Below are positions 25,689 through 34,661 of a stretch of DNA of 64,000 bases, in pieces. The notes beneath the pieces were generated by a model. That model was given only the letters and a program-made list of their open reading frames with translations, was not told where the DNA came from and did not search any database. Numbering within the stretch: position 1 is the first letter of the stretch; every line of letters begins with the position of its first letter. The stretch is from Albimonas sp963977235 (GTDB lineage: Bacteria; Pseudomonadota; Alphaproteobacteria; Rhodobacterales; Rhodobacteraceae), in assembly GCF_963977235.1 (NCBI RefSeq), contig NZ_CAXBOD010000014.1, forward strand, positions 1 to 64,000, in the 5' to 3' direction. The position numbers were made by a program, and so were the translations under genes.

Positions 25689-26069
25689 TCACCACTGCAC
25701 ATGCACCTGCATGGTCTCGCCGGTGTCATCGATCTCACAGGTCATGGTCCGGGTATTCCGACCGCCGAACCCGTTCCGGGCGCTGACCTCGAACGCGTAG
25801 GCCCAGCGGTTAGGATCGGTGCGGTGCTCCCTGGTGATGGGAGGCCACGAGAATTCTCCCGAACTGGGTTCTCTCAGACCGGCACGGACCTGCGTCTGGC
25901 AGGATTCATACCCAGGATATACCACGAAGTTAATCAGCCCGGTGACGATCCCACCGAACAGCAGCCAGACCAGAACCAGCAGCGATCCTCCGGTCATCAA
26001 CAGCACGATGATTGCGAAACAGCCCTGCACGCAGCCGGCGGGTTTCTCGTCTTCCGATGCGTCCGTCAC
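25689..26069 (-). CDS. Small membrane protein with Cys-bracketed domain
   Basis: This 126-residue protein begins at a GTG overlapping the stop of the upstream Xre gene (GTGA), so the two are coupled. One strong membrane segment at about residues 14-45 (CFAIIVLLMTGGSLLVLVWLLFGGIVTGLI) precedes a soluble domain. In that domain YESCQTQVRAGLREPSSGEF is paired with a late Cys in TMTCEIDDTGETMQVHV. The function is unknown. Similarity in layout to 16360-16674 suggests a shared small-domain type within the island. Confidence 0.7.
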   Translation of the reverse strand: MTDASEDEKPAGCVQGCFAIIVLLMTGGSLLVLVWLLFGGIVTGLINFVVYPGYESCQTQVRAGLREPSSGEFSWPPITREHRTDPNRWAYAFEVSARNGFGGRNTRTMTCEIDDTGETMQVHVQW

Positions 26070-26293
26070 GCCTTCCCCCCTCGATCACGCTCGCCTGGCG
26101 CGGGCCCGATCCCGACAAGGTCGCCCGCGGTGACCTGTCTGTCGGTGGCTTCGATGATCGCCGCCATCAACGCCCGTCGCGGCACCACCTGACCGTTCAC
26201 GACGCGGGAAATGGTGGCCGGCGTGGTGCCGACTTCCTCGGCGAACCGCACCGCCGTCATCCCATTCGTTCGCAACCAATCGCCAAGCTTCAT
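26066..26293 (-). CDS. Xre/Cro-type HTH regulator (75 aa)
   Basis: Starting at the ATG at 26291-26293, the protein is a minimal Cro-like helix-turn-helix: MKLGDWLRTNGMTAVRFAEEVGTTPATISRVVNGQVVPRRALMAAIIEAT. The recognition helix is TPATISRVVNG. It is divergent from a second Xre regulator gene 105 bp away, with inverted 8-mers near each start. It is coupled by overlap to the downstream membrane protein and probably represses its own operon. Confidence 0.85.
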   Translation of the reverse strand: MKLGDWLRTNGMTAVRFAEEVGTTPATISRVVNGQVVPRRALMAAIIEATDRQVTAGDLVGIGPAPGERDRGGKA

Positions 26294-26299
26294 GAGTTG

Positions 26300-26392
26300 C
26301 GAATTGCGGTTTTCGTAACGATTCGTCAAGCCGATGCAGGGCAATGTCCGGTGCCGGAGGGGCTGGCGAGGGATTACATTTTATGCAATTCG
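26300..26392. promoter_or_regulatory. Divergent operator region with inverted CGAATTGC / GCAATTCG
   Basis: CGAATTGC (26300-26307) and its reverse complement GCAATTCG (26385-26392) lie just seven bases outside each of the two divergent Xre start codons, so each could occlude one promoter or start. Plausible half-sites for one of the two regulators. Confidence 0.45.
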
Positions 26393-26398
26393 ACTCTC

Positions 26399-26845
26399 AT
26401 GACCGAAACACCCGCCAGACCCCGGATCGCCGCGACCCTGCGCAAGGCAAGGGAGCGATCAGGGTTGTCGCTGGATGAGGCGGCCCGGCACCTGGGCATT
26501 TCCACCGCATCCCTCTCTCGAATGGAAACCGCGGTGTCCGGGGTATCTGCGGATCGGGTGGAGGCGCTGGCCCGGCTCTATCAGGTGCGGGTCGAGGACC
26601 TGTTCGAGGGTCAACTCACCGCCATGCCCGGCATTGTCGACCAGAACCGGATGCATGGTTCCGTCCGGCTGGTGCTGGAGACCGCCAGAGCCCTGCGGGT
26701 GAAGCCGTCTCCCGAGAAGGTCGCGGACCTCGTGGTGGAAGTATACCGGCGCGAGATCGCCCGGTTGCAGGCCGACCCCTCGGCCGATGCCGAGTTCTCA
26801 TCCGACCAGCACTTGGGCTACGTCTCCGCATCCCTGAAGCCCTAA
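26399..26845 (+). CDS. Xre-family HTH regulator (148 aa)
   Basis: The N-terminal Xre domain is well formed: IAATLRKARERSGLSLDEAARHLGISTASLSRMETAVSGVSADRVEALARLYQV (residues about 10-65), followed by VEDLFEG. The rest is a helical C-terminal region of unknown role (VRLVLETARALRVKPSPEKVADLVVEVYRREIARL). The start is the ATG at 26399. It is divergent from the smaller Xre gene, an arrangement like phage or island lysogeny switches. It has no protease domain. Confidence 0.85.
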   Translation: MTETPARPRIAATLRKARERSGLSLDEAARHLGISTASLSRMETAVSGVSADRVEALARLYQVRVEDLFEGQLTAMPGIVDQNRMHGSVRLVLETARALRVKPSPEKVADLVVEVYRREIARLQADPSADAEFSSDQHLGYVSASLKP

Positions 26846-26987
26846 AAAGCCCAAGCTCTCGCCGCGCAAGGGATGCCGATTTCCCCGATCATCGGCCGAC
26901 CTGCGATCAGGTTTCAGCCCCCCAGCCCAACCGCGATGCTCGTTCCACAACTGCTGATTCGGCAGCGGGAAAAGCATGCACTTTCTC

Positions 26988-27016
26988 AGGTGATTCTCTC
27001 CGGGGTGGAATCACCT
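26988..27016 (-). terminator. 9-bp inverted repeat between convergent genes
   Basis: AGGTGATTC and GAATCACCT with an 11-nt loop lie 22 bp past the stop of the minus-strand RHH gene and 142 bp past the Xre gene on the plus strand. There is no T-run; a weak terminator is the simplest reading. Confidence 0.35.
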
Positions 27017-27038
27017 CGTGCCGCGGCACCCTACGCGC

Positions 27039-27215
27039 CTATTGTGGGGCATCAGCCGGATCATCCGCATCTTCCGCGGGCAGCGAATTATACCATACCC
27101 GCAGGGCCTCGCTCACCAGAGCGCCGGTCTGCGTTCGAGATATCGAGCGGACCTCCTTCAGCATCGCCCAGGCATCGCTGTCGATCCCTCGAATGGTTCT
27201 GCGAGAACAATCCAT
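27039..27215 (-). CDS. Small RHH/CopG-like protein
   Basis: The 58-residue protein starts at an ATG seven bases after AGGAG. MDCSRRTIRGIDSDAWAMLKEVRSISRTQTGALVSEALRVWYNSL fits a ribbon-helix-helix DNA-binding fold: a short basic strand, then helix-turn-helix with TGALVSEALRVWY as helix 2. Such proteins are often antitoxins, but no toxin gene is adjacent on the same strand. It is an orphan unless it acts on the divergent ART-like genes. Confidence 0.6.
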   Translation of the reverse strand: MDCSRRTIRGIDSDAWAMLKEVRSISRTQTGALVSEALRVWYNSLPAEDADDPADAPQ

Positions 27216-27486
27216 CCTAATACTCCTTCTGCTTCTCCTATTTATGACGAACATCACCGGCCGGACTGACTTTAACTCTTTGGGCGCAGCGCACTGTCAA
27301 GAAACCAATTCAGGAATCTGAGAGCGACATACGCTTACTTACATTAAGACGAACTTGGACTCGTGCCCCCCATGCATGTGGTTGTGCGGATGCCAGTCAT
27401 GCTCAGGCTGGGCGACCTACAAACATCCGCCGCTTGTATGACCCTGCTGCTAAATATACCGAAACCGGCAGAAAGGAGCCAACGAA

Positions 27487-28188
27487 ATGGATTTCGTTAT
27501 CAATGAATATGAGTTCGACTACGATCTAGGCAATGCTAGCGATGAGGATCAGAAACTACGCCGTGAGGCGATGCATATGGCTCTGGATTGGAGCCTCGAC
27601 ACGCGGTTGGCCGAGGGCTTTCGGCGCATGTTCTTGCCGAGTGACGGCATCGAACAGCGACAGCTTCAGTTGGACACCGATTTGATCACCTCACAACTGG
27701 GTGACGCCTTTCCCCTCACGGTGCTGCCGCTGTTCCAACTGCACGAGAAGTTCGGTGATCACCTCGACCCGGTCCGCTTCGCATCCATCTATCGGATGGC
27801 GTGGCAGGAGTATGTGGAGGATTTCGATCCCGACTTTCGAGTTCCGGATACCGTTTCCGTCGAAGACCATCGGAAGATGTCGTGGACGAAACTGAACCTG
27901 TTGTGCGCGGGAGGGCTCGTGCCGCTGGAGGACCTTATCCTAAGAGACCCCGACGGCAGCGAGGCCGCGTTTTACAAAGGGTTGCCCAACCGGTTCGAGG
28001 TATTCCGGGGCGCTCACCATGATGATCCCGCCCGGATCGCAGCCGGGCTCGGGTGGACGCTCGATCCGGAGATCGCAGCGAGCTACGGAAACGTGGTCAA
28101 GGCTCGGGTCTGGAAGGGTGAGATCGCTGCCGCCTTCCGGAGGTTCGAGGAGATCGTGGTGCTGCCGGAGACGTTCGAGGTCGCCTGA
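27487..28188 (+). CDS. ART-like domain protein, tandem paralogue 1
   Basis: This 233-residue protein has AGGAG upstream of the ATG. The N-terminal about 150 residues are helical and unrecognised (LAEGFRRMFLPSDGIEQRQLQLDTD, DPVRFASIYRMAWQEYVEDFDPDF). The C-terminal about 70 residues (RFEVFRGAHHDDPARIAAGLGWTLDPEIAASYGNVVKARVWKGEIAAAF, then EEIVVLPE) have the order expected of an R-S/T-E ADP-ribosyltransferase: Arg in FRG, Thr in GWTLD, Glu in EEIVVLPE. This is a motif-level inference. It is homologous over its full length to the next gene, and a strong hairpin ends it. Confidence 0.65.
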   Translation: MDFVINEYEFDYDLGNASDEDQKLRREAMHMALDWSLDTRLAEGFRRMFLPSDGIEQRQLQLDTDLITSQLGDAFPLTVLPLFQLHEKFGDHLDPVRFASIYRMAWQEYVEDFDPDFRVPDTVSVEDHRKMSWTKLNLLCAGGLVPLEDLILRDPDGSEAAFYKGLPNRFEVFRGAHHDDPARIAAGLGWTLDPEIAASYGNVVKARVWKGEIAAAFRRFEEIVVLPETFEVA

Positions 28189-28203
28189 CCTGATTGCCCT
28201 CGA

Positions 28204-28250
28204 AGGCCCGGGGATCGATGCTGGTTGAAGCAACCGCCTGCCCCGGGCCT
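28204..28250 (+). terminator. Terminator after ART-like gene 1
   Basis: A perfect 10-bp stem AGGCCCGGGG/CCCCGGGCCT encloses a smaller GGTTG-CAACC stem and is followed by a pyrimidine-rich CTCTTGTTG. It lies 15 bp after the stop codon. Confidence 0.7.
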
Positions 28251-28484
28251 CTCTTGTTGCCGGAGAAACATGGTCACGATGCCTCGCCGGCCCTGCGGTG
28301 ATGGTTCAGTGGCATCCCCTCGCCCTCCCCCAACGTCTCGGCCATTGGAGCCGCGATCACTACCGGCTCCCACAGGCAAGATAGTCTTCAGAAAGCAGAG
28401 GGATGCCGCAGGATGTCCAGAACATCTCAGGCAAGCTATGGACGGTCACGGGACCGGGCGGAACGAGGATTGACGACAACGGAC

Positions 28485-29186
28485 ATGGCAATCGTTCTGG
28501 AAGAATACCATCTCGAATACATGTCGCCGAAGGTTGAACGCGCAACGAAGGCCGCTATTCAGCAGGCTGCGGGCGTGGCGATGACTTGGTCTTTCGACAC
28601 AAATCTTGCCGAAGGTGTTCGTCGGTTGTTTCTGCCGAGCGACGGCATCGAACGGTTGCAGCTAGAAATCGACACCTCGTTGATCCTGAACCATCGCGGC
28701 GTCGACTTTCCTCTCACGGTATTTCCCCTGTCCCGACTGTATGAGGAATTCGGCACCCACATCGATCCGGTCCGGTTCGCGTCGATCTATCGGATCGCAT
28801 GGCAAGAGCATGATGAAGGGTTCGGCTCGTTCTTCCGGGTGCCCGACGAGGTGTCGCTGGGAGCGCATCGGCAGTTGTCGCAGCGACGACTGAACCTGCT
28901 TCGTGCCGGAGGTGTGGTGCCGTTGGAGCGGCTTATCATTGAGGACCCGGACGGCTCTGACCTCGAATTCTACAACGACCTGCCGGACCGGTTCGACGTA
29001 TTCCGCGGATCATACCACGACGATCCCGCGAGGGTCGCGGCGGGTCTTAGCTGGAGCCTCGATCCAGAGGTGGCCGGGGCCTGTGGGAACGTGGTCACGG
29101 CCCACGTCCGAAAGGACCAGATCGGTGCCGCCTATGCTCGGTTCAGCGAGATCGTGGTCCTGCCCGAGGCGTTCGAGGTGGTATAA
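28485..29186 (+). CDS. ART-like domain protein, tandem paralogue 2
   Basis: This is again 233 residues, starting at the ATG at 28485. Its alignment to paralogue 1 has no large gaps. Shared blocks include LAEGVRRLFLPSDGIERLQLEIDT, DPVRFASIYRIAWQEH and the C-terminal RFDVFRGSYHDDPARVAAGLSWSLDPEVAGACGNVV, then SEIVVLPE; about two thirds of the last 65 residues match. The putative ART residues are Arg in FRG, Ser in SWSLD and Glu in SEIVVLPE. It is separated from the first copy by a terminator, so it is transcribed independently. Diverged tandem toxins or effectors of different specificity are one reading; phage-derived modification proteins are another. Confidence 0.65.
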   Translation: MAIVLEEYHLEYMSPKVERATKAAIQQAAGVAMTWSFDTNLAEGVRRLFLPSDGIERLQLEIDTSLILNHRGVDFPLTVFPLSRLYEEFGTHIDPVRFASIYRIAWQEHDEGFGSFFRVPDEVSLGAHRQLSQRRLNLLRAGGVVPLERLIIEDPDGSDLEFYNDLPDRFDVFRGSYHDDPARVAAGLSWSLDPEVAGACGNVVTAHVRKDQIGAAYARFSEIVVLPEAFEVV

Positions 29187-29278
29187 AATATCATCCTGCG
29201 GGGTCGGCGCGGCTGCGGGTGTCGCGGTCGAGAGACGACGGTGCCCGGCGCGGGTTCTGCCTTGAATGTCAGAGTCTA

Positions 29279-29827
29279 TCACCCCCGCTCCCAGGGGTGA
29301 TCCATCAGGTTGAGACGATCCGCAGCCCGGCCTCCAAGGCGAGAGAAGCCCATCCCGGCGCTCTCCCGGTGGAGGGCGCGGAGGGAGGTCATTCGGCGCG
29401 AGACCCACGCTCGCTTCTGCTGCGGCGTCCACGTGGACCAGTGGGTCTCCAGCCACCAGTGGTTGGCCAGCCCGGGGAGGACGGCCAGCTTGTCGATCTC
29501 CATCATGAAGGTCTGGGCGGTGACGTCGGTCAGACCGGCCAAGCGGCGGTGAGAACGGCGGTGCCGCGCCGCCACCCCCATGCCGAGCCCGATCAGCGGA
29601 AACGCGGTTAGCGCCAGCACCGCCACCTCAGGGTGGTCGGGTATGATCTCGGGGAGCGCGGGTGCCGCGGTGGAGACCAGCACGCCGGCCATGGTCACGA
29701 CCGACCACGCCAAGAACGGACCCAAACACAGCCAAAGCGCCCGAGAGATCACGGTCGCCCACCATCCGCGACCGATCAGGCCGGACCAGAAACCACCGGC
29801 AGCTAAGAGAACAGAAATCACCAGCAT
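29279..29827 (-). CDS. Hypothetical membrane protein
   Basis: This 182-residue protein starts at the ATG six bases after GGAGG. It has two to three hydrophobic segments: about residues 2-20, 28-52 (ALWLCLGPFLAWSVVTMAGVLV) and 67-85 (VAVLALTAFPLIGLGMGVAA). A cytoplasmic, Arg/Trp-rich C-terminal domain follows (LETHWSTWTPQQKRAWVSRRMTSLRALHRESAGMG). No family is recognised. It is convergent with the second ART-like gene and divergent from the secreted protease. Confidence 0.65.
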   Translation of the reverse strand: MLVISVLLAAGGFWSGLIGRGWWATVISRALWLCLGPFLAWSVVTMAGVLVSTAAPALPEIIPDHPEVAVLALTAFPLIGLGMGVAARHRRSHRRLAGLTDVTAQTFMMEIDKLAVLPGLANHWWLETHWSTWTPQQKRAWVSRRMTSLRALHRESAGMGFSRLGGRAADRLNLMDHPWERG

Positions 29828-30072
29828 CACCCACCTCCGGCGCTGGTAGATGGGGGAACATTCCGTGGTTCAAGTATTGACCAGTGGAATCACCGACTGT
29901 TTTTCGAGCTTCATCAAGCTGGAATTCGCATCGCACCGTCGTGTGTCCGGAGATGCGCGGTCTCCGTCAACGGTCGCTCGCGTTGCGACTGATCGAGGGC
30001 CAAGTCGCCTCAATTGTCTTGATTGCGCGGCGGGTGTTCATCAGCATGATCGGGATTCGGGGGGAGTTGATC

Positions 30073-31779
30073 ATGCCAAGGATGTTGTTGCGGGCCTCGT
30101 CGATCCTGCTCGCCGCCGCCGTGGTCGCCTCGGGGTTCACTGCACGGTCGCAGGCCGCCGAGTGGGTGCAGATAGCCAGCGAGCCCGATATCCGCTCGGC
30201 GACCGCCCGAGCGATGGCGTTCGCATCGGTGCATCCCGATGTCCGGGTCTATGCGACCACGTCAGGATGGTATGCCATCGTGCTCGGCCCATCCGGAACA
30301 TCCGATCCGGACGCGGCGCTGGCTCGGTTCAGGTCAGGCGGGACGGTGCCCGGGGACAGTTTCGTCACCGATGGACGCACCTATCTTCGAGCAGTTTGGA
30401 GCAGCGGCTCCGCCCCCACCGACGCAGCCCTCGTCGACGCGGTCAAACGCGAGTCCACTTGGTCCGAACGCACCCGGATGGGCGTTCAGAACGCGCTGAT
30501 CTGGTCAGGCGACTACCGGGGCAAGATCGATGGAGACTTCGGCCGACTGACCCGCGAGGCCATCATGGGCTTCCAGCGCCGGGTCGGCGAGCCCCCGTCC
30601 GGTTACCTCACCGACCCCCAGATCGCCGAACTGGAAGCTCGACGTCTCGCCGCGCACCAGCGGGCCGGCTACCGCGTGGTCGACGATTACGAGACCGGCA
30701 TCCGCGTGGGCATCGCCGAAAACCTGTTTCAACGCGGGTCCCAGGACGGGGTTCTGGTTCCCTACGAGTCGCGAGACGATCAGGCGTTCATGATGCTGCT
30801 GAGCATGCAGGGCGGCCCTGCATCGCTGGCGTCGCTCTACGACACCACGCTTGAGATCGCCGGGGACATCGCCGGTCAGGAGGAGGTCTACAAGCCCCTC
30901 CGAGATGACTGGTTCGTGGTGTCCAAGAGCGGCTTCGCCGAGTCCCTCTACGCCTATGTCAGGCTCGAACACGGTGCCGCCAAGGGGTTCGTCCTCCAGT
31001 GGAACAACGATGCGTCCCTCACCTACGGACCCATCGCGACCGCCATGTTCAACGACTTCGAGACCATCCCCGGCGTGGTTCTGGACCCGAACGCACCCAC
31101 GGTGGCCTCGGCCTCCGTCTCCCCGCGCCGATCCCCGCAACCGCAGACCTCGACCGAGGGCCCGGTCACCGCATCCACCGGCACGGGGTTCTTCGTCACC
31201 CGTCAGGGCCACGTGCTGACCAACCGCCACGTCGTCGAATCCTGCAACCGGATCACGGTGGCCGACGCCCCGGCGACGCTCGTCGCCTGGGACGATGATC
31301 TGGACCTCGCGCTGCTCCAGACCCGAGATGGCTCCAGCCCTCCCAGAACCGCCAGGTTCGCGCCTCGTCCCGCACGGCTGAACGCCGATGTGACCGCGCT
31401 GGGATACCCCCTGCACGGGCTGCTCGGCGGTCTGAACGTGACCCGCGGGGTTGTCAGCAGCCTGTCCGGGTTCCGGGGAGACCGCAACGTCATCCAGATC
31501 AGCGCCGAGGTCCAACCCGGGAACTCCGGCGGCCCCCTGCTGGACGCTCAAGGGGCGGTAGTCGGCGTCGTCGTGGCCAAGCTGGACGCGCTGGTGGTTG
31601 CTCAGGTCTCCGGGGACCTGCCGCAGAATGTGAACTTCGCGATCCGGGGCGAACTCGCCAAGGCGTTCCTGTCCCGGAACATGGTGGACTTCGACATCGA
31701 GATGTCCGCTGACCCCCGGTCGCCCTCCGATCTGGCCGAAGCCGCCAGCACCTTCACCGCGTTGATCGAGTGTCGGTGA
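30073..31779 (+). CDS. Secreted trypsin-like serine protease with peptidoglycan-binding-like domain
   Basis: This 568-residue protein starts at the ATG after GGGGAG. An N-terminal signal peptide ends near residue 29 (LLRASSILLAAAVVASGFTARSQAA). A region at about 120-190 with ALIWSGDYRGKIDGDFGRLTREAIMGFQRRVGEPPSGYLT matches the peptidoglycan-binding type 1 fold. The C-terminal third is an S1-family protease: His in VLTNRHVVES, Asp in WDDDLDLALLQ and Ser in VQPGNSGGPLLDAQG, so the triad is complete. It should act in the periplasm or outside. It ends 105 bp before hsdM, an unexpected neighbour for a restriction system. Confidence 0.88.
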   Translation: MPRMLLRASSILLAAAVVASGFTARSQAAEWVQIASEPDIRSATARAMAFASVHPDVRVYATTSGWYAIVLGPSGTSDPDAALARFRSGGTVPGDSFVTDGRTYLRAVWSSGSAPTDAALVDAVKRESTWSERTRMGVQNALIWSGDYRGKIDGDFGRLTREAIMGFQRRVGEPPSGYLTDPQIAELEARRLAAHQRAGYRVVDDYETGIRVGIAENLFQRGSQDGVLVPYESRDDQAFMMLLSMQGGPASLASLYDTTLEIAGDIAGQEEVYKPLRDDWFVVSKSGFAESLYAYVRLEHGAAKGFVLQWNNDASLTYGPIATAMFNDFETIPGVVLDPNAPTVASASVSPRRSPQPQTSTEGPVTASTGTGFFVTRQGHVLTNRHVVESCNRITVADAPATLVAWDDDLDLALLQTRDGSSPPRTARFAPRPARLNADVTALGYPLHGLLGGLNVTRGVVSSLSGFRGDRNVIQISAEVQPGNSGGPLLDAQGAVVGVVVAKLDALVVAQVSGDLPQNVNFAIRGELAKAFLSRNMVDFDIEMSADPRSPSDLAEAASTFTALIECR

Positions 31780-31884
31780 GCCGTTCCCCTATTGCCGGGG
31801 CACGCGCCGCGACTGCGCTCGCCGTTGCCTCCGGGCCCCCTGTCTGAGATCGTCCCCGCCAACCGAACGGGGGCGAAAACAACA

Positions 31885-33390
31885 ATGAATCCGATCACTC
31901 AGGACCAGATCAACAAGGCCGCCTGGGGGGCCTGCGACACCTTCCGGGGCGTGGTCGATCCTTCGATCTACAAGGACTACGTCCTCACCCTGCTGTTCCT
32001 GAAATACCTCTCGGACGTGTGGAAGGACCATCGCGCCCGCTACGAGGACGAGCATGGCGACCACCCCGACCTGATCGACGCCCTCATGCAGCAGGAGGCG
32101 TTCGTCCTCCCCGCCGGGGCCGCCTTCGACGCCCTTCACAAGCGCCGTCACGAACCCGGCAACGGCGAGCGGATCGACAAGGCCCTCCACGCCATCGAGG
32201 AAGCCAACATCGCCAAGCTCCGGGACGTGTTCCAGGACATCAGCTTCAACTCGAACAAGCTGGGCGACGAGGAGCAGAAGAACGACATCCTCCGCCACCT
32301 GCTGGAGGATTTCGCCAAGCCCGCGCTCGACCTGCGCCCCTCCCGCGTCGGCCAACTGGACATCATCGGCGGGGCCTACGAATACCTGATCTCCCGCTTC
32401 GCCGCCTCCGCGGGCAAGAAGGCCGGAGAGTTCTACACCCCTGCCGAGGTCTCCGATCTGATCGCCCGCCTCGTCGACCCGCAGGAGGGCGACGAGATTT
32501 GCGACCCCACCTGCGGCTCCGCCTCCCTGCTGATGAAATGCGGACGCCTGATCCGCGAGCGCACGGGCAAGCGCCGCTACTCCCTGTTCGGACAGGAGGC
32601 CATCGGCTCCACCTGGGCGCTGGCGAAGATGAACCTGTTCCTCCATGGCGAGGAGAACCATCAGGTCGAATGGGGCGACACCATCCGGAACCCCAAGCTG
32701 CGGACCTCCGAGGATCATCTCCGCCATTTCGACGTGGTGGTCGCCAATCCCCCCTTCTCCCTGGAGAAATGGGGCGTCGAGAGCGCCGAGAAGGACCGCT
32801 TCGGCCGCTTCCGCCGGGGCCTGCCGCCGAAGACCAAGGGCGACTACGCCTTCATCCTGCACATGATCGAGACGCTGAAGCCCCGCACCGGTCGCATGGC
32901 GGTAGTGGTCCCCCACGGCGTCCTGTTCCGCGGGGCCGCCGAGGGCAAGATCAGGCGCAAGCTGATCGAGGAGAACCTGCTGGAGACGGTGATCGGCCTG
33001 CCCGAAAAACTGTTCTTCGGCACCGGCATCCCCGCCGCCATCCTGGTGTTCCGCAAGCGCAGGACGGACGAGGACGTGCTCTTCGTCGACGCCAGCCGCG
33101 ACTACGAGGAGGGGACCAACCAGAACCGCCTGGGCGAGGCGCAGGTCGCCCGCATCGCCGCGGCGGTGGAGGCCCGCGAGACCATCGAAAAATACGCCTT
33201 CCGCGCGACGCGGGCGGAGATCGAGGCCAACGACTTCAACCTCAACATCCCTCGCTATGTGGACACCTTCGAGGAGGAGGCGGAGATCGACCTGATGGCG
33301 GTCCGGGCCGAGCGCACCCGCCTGCGCGCCGAGCTTGCCGATCTGGAAGACCGCATGGACGGGTTTCTGCGGGAGCTTGGCTACGTATGA
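31885..33390 (+). CDS. hsdM: Type I restriction-modification DNA methyltransferase subunit
   Basis: This 501-residue N6-adenine methyltransferase has an N-terminal helical HsdM domain (ITQDQINKAAWGACDTFRGVVDPSIYKDYVLTLLFLKYLSD). The SAM motif is DPTCGSASLL near residue 206 and the catalytic motif IV is NPPF near 288. GEFYTPAEVSDLIARLVDP and the C-terminal DILVFRKRR-type region are typical. The ATG at 31885 begins the conserved domain. It overlaps hsdS by ATGA and works as M2S with it, giving modification alone or restriction with HsdR. Confidence 0.96.
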   Translation: MNPITQDQINKAAWGACDTFRGVVDPSIYKDYVLTLLFLKYLSDVWKDHRARYEDEHGDHPDLIDALMQQEAFVLPAGAAFDALHKRRHEPGNGERIDKALHAIEEANIAKLRDVFQDISFNSNKLGDEEQKNDILRHLLEDFAKPALDLRPSRVGQLDIIGGAYEYLISRFAASAGKKAGEFYTPAEVSDLIARLVDPQEGDEICDPTCGSASLLMKCGRLIRERTGKRRYSLFGQEAIGSTWALAKMNLFLHGEENHQVEWGDTIRNPKLRTSEDHLRHFDVVVANPPFSLEKWGVESAEKDRFGRFRRGLPPKTKGDYAFILHMIETLKPRTGRMAVVVPHGVLFRGAAEGKIRRKLIEENLLETVIGLPEKLFFGTGIPAAILVFRKRRTDEDVLFVDASRDYEEGTNQNRLGEAQVARIAAAVEARETIEKYAFRATRAEIEANDFNLNIPRYVDTFEEEAEIDLMAVRAERTRLRAELADLEDRMDGFLRELGYV

Positions 33391-34661
33391 ACGCCGTTTC
33401 CAAGGCGTCGGCCTTCCCTCCGACCGTTCAGCCCGGCGTGCCGAAGCTGGGCAAGTTGCCCGATGGCTGGATGAAGGCTCCGCTCGGCCGATTCCTCATC
33501 GAGACCCGACGACCGGTTCGCCTCGCCCCCGACCAGGAATACCGGCTGGTCACGGTCAAGCGCGCCCGTGGCGGCGTGGTGGAGCGGGAAGTGCTTCGAG
33601 GTGACGAGGTCGCCGTGACCTCCCAGTTCTACATTCGTCCGAACGACTTCCTGATTTCCAAACGTCAGATCGTCCATGGCGCGTGCGGGCTGGTTCCCGA
33701 CCATCTCGACGGTTCTGTCGTGTCGAACGAGTATGCGGTGCTGACCTCGAACGGTGGGCTCGATCTCCGCTTCCTGAGCTACCTCGCGCACTCGATCTAT
33801 TTTCAGCAGACCTGCTTCCATTCCAGCATTGGCGTCCACGTCGAGAAGATGATCTTCAAGACGGACCGGTGGCTGAAGTGGGACTTCCACCTCCCCCCGC
33901 TCCCCGAGCAACGGAAGATCGCGGAAATCCTCTCGACCTGGGACCGGGCCATCGAGACGACCGAGGCGCTGCTGGCCGCCGCCAAGACCCAGAAACGCGC
34001 CCTCATGCAAACCCTCCTCACCGGTAAGCGCCGCTTCCCGGAGTTCGAGGGGCAGCCGTGGCGGGAGGTGCGGCTGGGGGAGATCGCCTCGGTGATCGTC
34101 TCCAACGTCGACAAGAAGTCCGACCCGTCCGAACGACCCGTGCGCCTGTGTAACTACACCGACGTCTACAAGCGCGAGACGATTGATCCCTCCCAGACCT
34201 TCATGGAGGCGACCGCCACCCCGGCGCAGATCAAACGGTTCGGTCTCCGCCGCGGCGACGTGATCATCACGAAGGACTCGGAAACCGCCGACGACATCGC
34301 CATGCCGACCTATGTGGCCGAGACCGCCGACGACCTGGTCTGCGGCTATCATCTCGCAATCATCCGCCCGAAGCGCGGCACCGACGGCCGGTTCCTCAAG
34401 TTCTATTTCGAGCTTCCGCGGGTCCGGCACTACTTCGGCACCCGGGCCAATGGCGCGATCCGGTTCGGCCTGACGCTGGACGGGATCGAGGGAGCCGTGT
34501 TCAGGCTGCCCAGCCCAGACGAGCAGCCTCGGGTCGCTGAAGTGCTCGCGGATGCCGAAGCGGATATCGCTCGTCTGGCGGCTGACATCGAAAAGCTCCG
34601 CACCGAGAAATCCGCCCTGATGCAGCAACTCCTGACCGGCAAGCGCCGGGTCCGGGTCTGA
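33387..34661 (+). CDS. hsdS: Type I restriction-modification specificity subunit
   Basis: This 424-residue protein has two target-recognition domains and two conserved spacer helices. The central one has LPEQRKIAEILSTWDRAIETTEALL then LMQTLLTGKRRFPEF. The terminal one has EQPRVAEVLADAEADIARLAADI then LMQQLLTGKRRVRV. The duplicated TGKRR ends confirm the usual pseudo-twofold layout. The recognised bipartite sequence cannot be predicted by eye. The start overlaps the hsdM stop. Confidence 0.95.
   Translation: MNAVSKASAFPPTVQPGVPKLGKLPDGWMKAPLGRFLIETRRPVRLAPDQEYRLVTVKRARGGVVEREVLRGDEVAVTSQFYIRPNDFLISKRQIVHGACGLVPDHLDGSVVSNEYAVLTSNGGLDLRFLSYLAHSIYFQQTCFHSSIGVHVEKMIFKTDRWLKWDFHLPPLPEQRKIAEILSTWDRAIETTEALLAAAKTQKRALMQTLLTGKRRFPEFEGQPWREVRLGEIASVIVSNVDKKSDPSERPVRLCNYTDVYKRETIDPSQTFMEATATPAQIKRFGLRRGDVIITKDSETADDIAMPTYVAETADDLVCGYHLAIIRPKRGTDGRFLKFYFELPRVRHYFGTRANGAIRFGLTLDGIEGAVFRLPSPDEQPRVAEVLADAEADIARLAADIEKLRTEKSALMQQLLTGKRRVRV

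Noticed and set aside
27039..29186. RHH protein plus ART-like genes as one toxin-antitoxin operon
   Set aside because: The RHH gene is on the opposite strand and 271 bp away from the first ART-like gene, and each ART-like gene is separately terminated.
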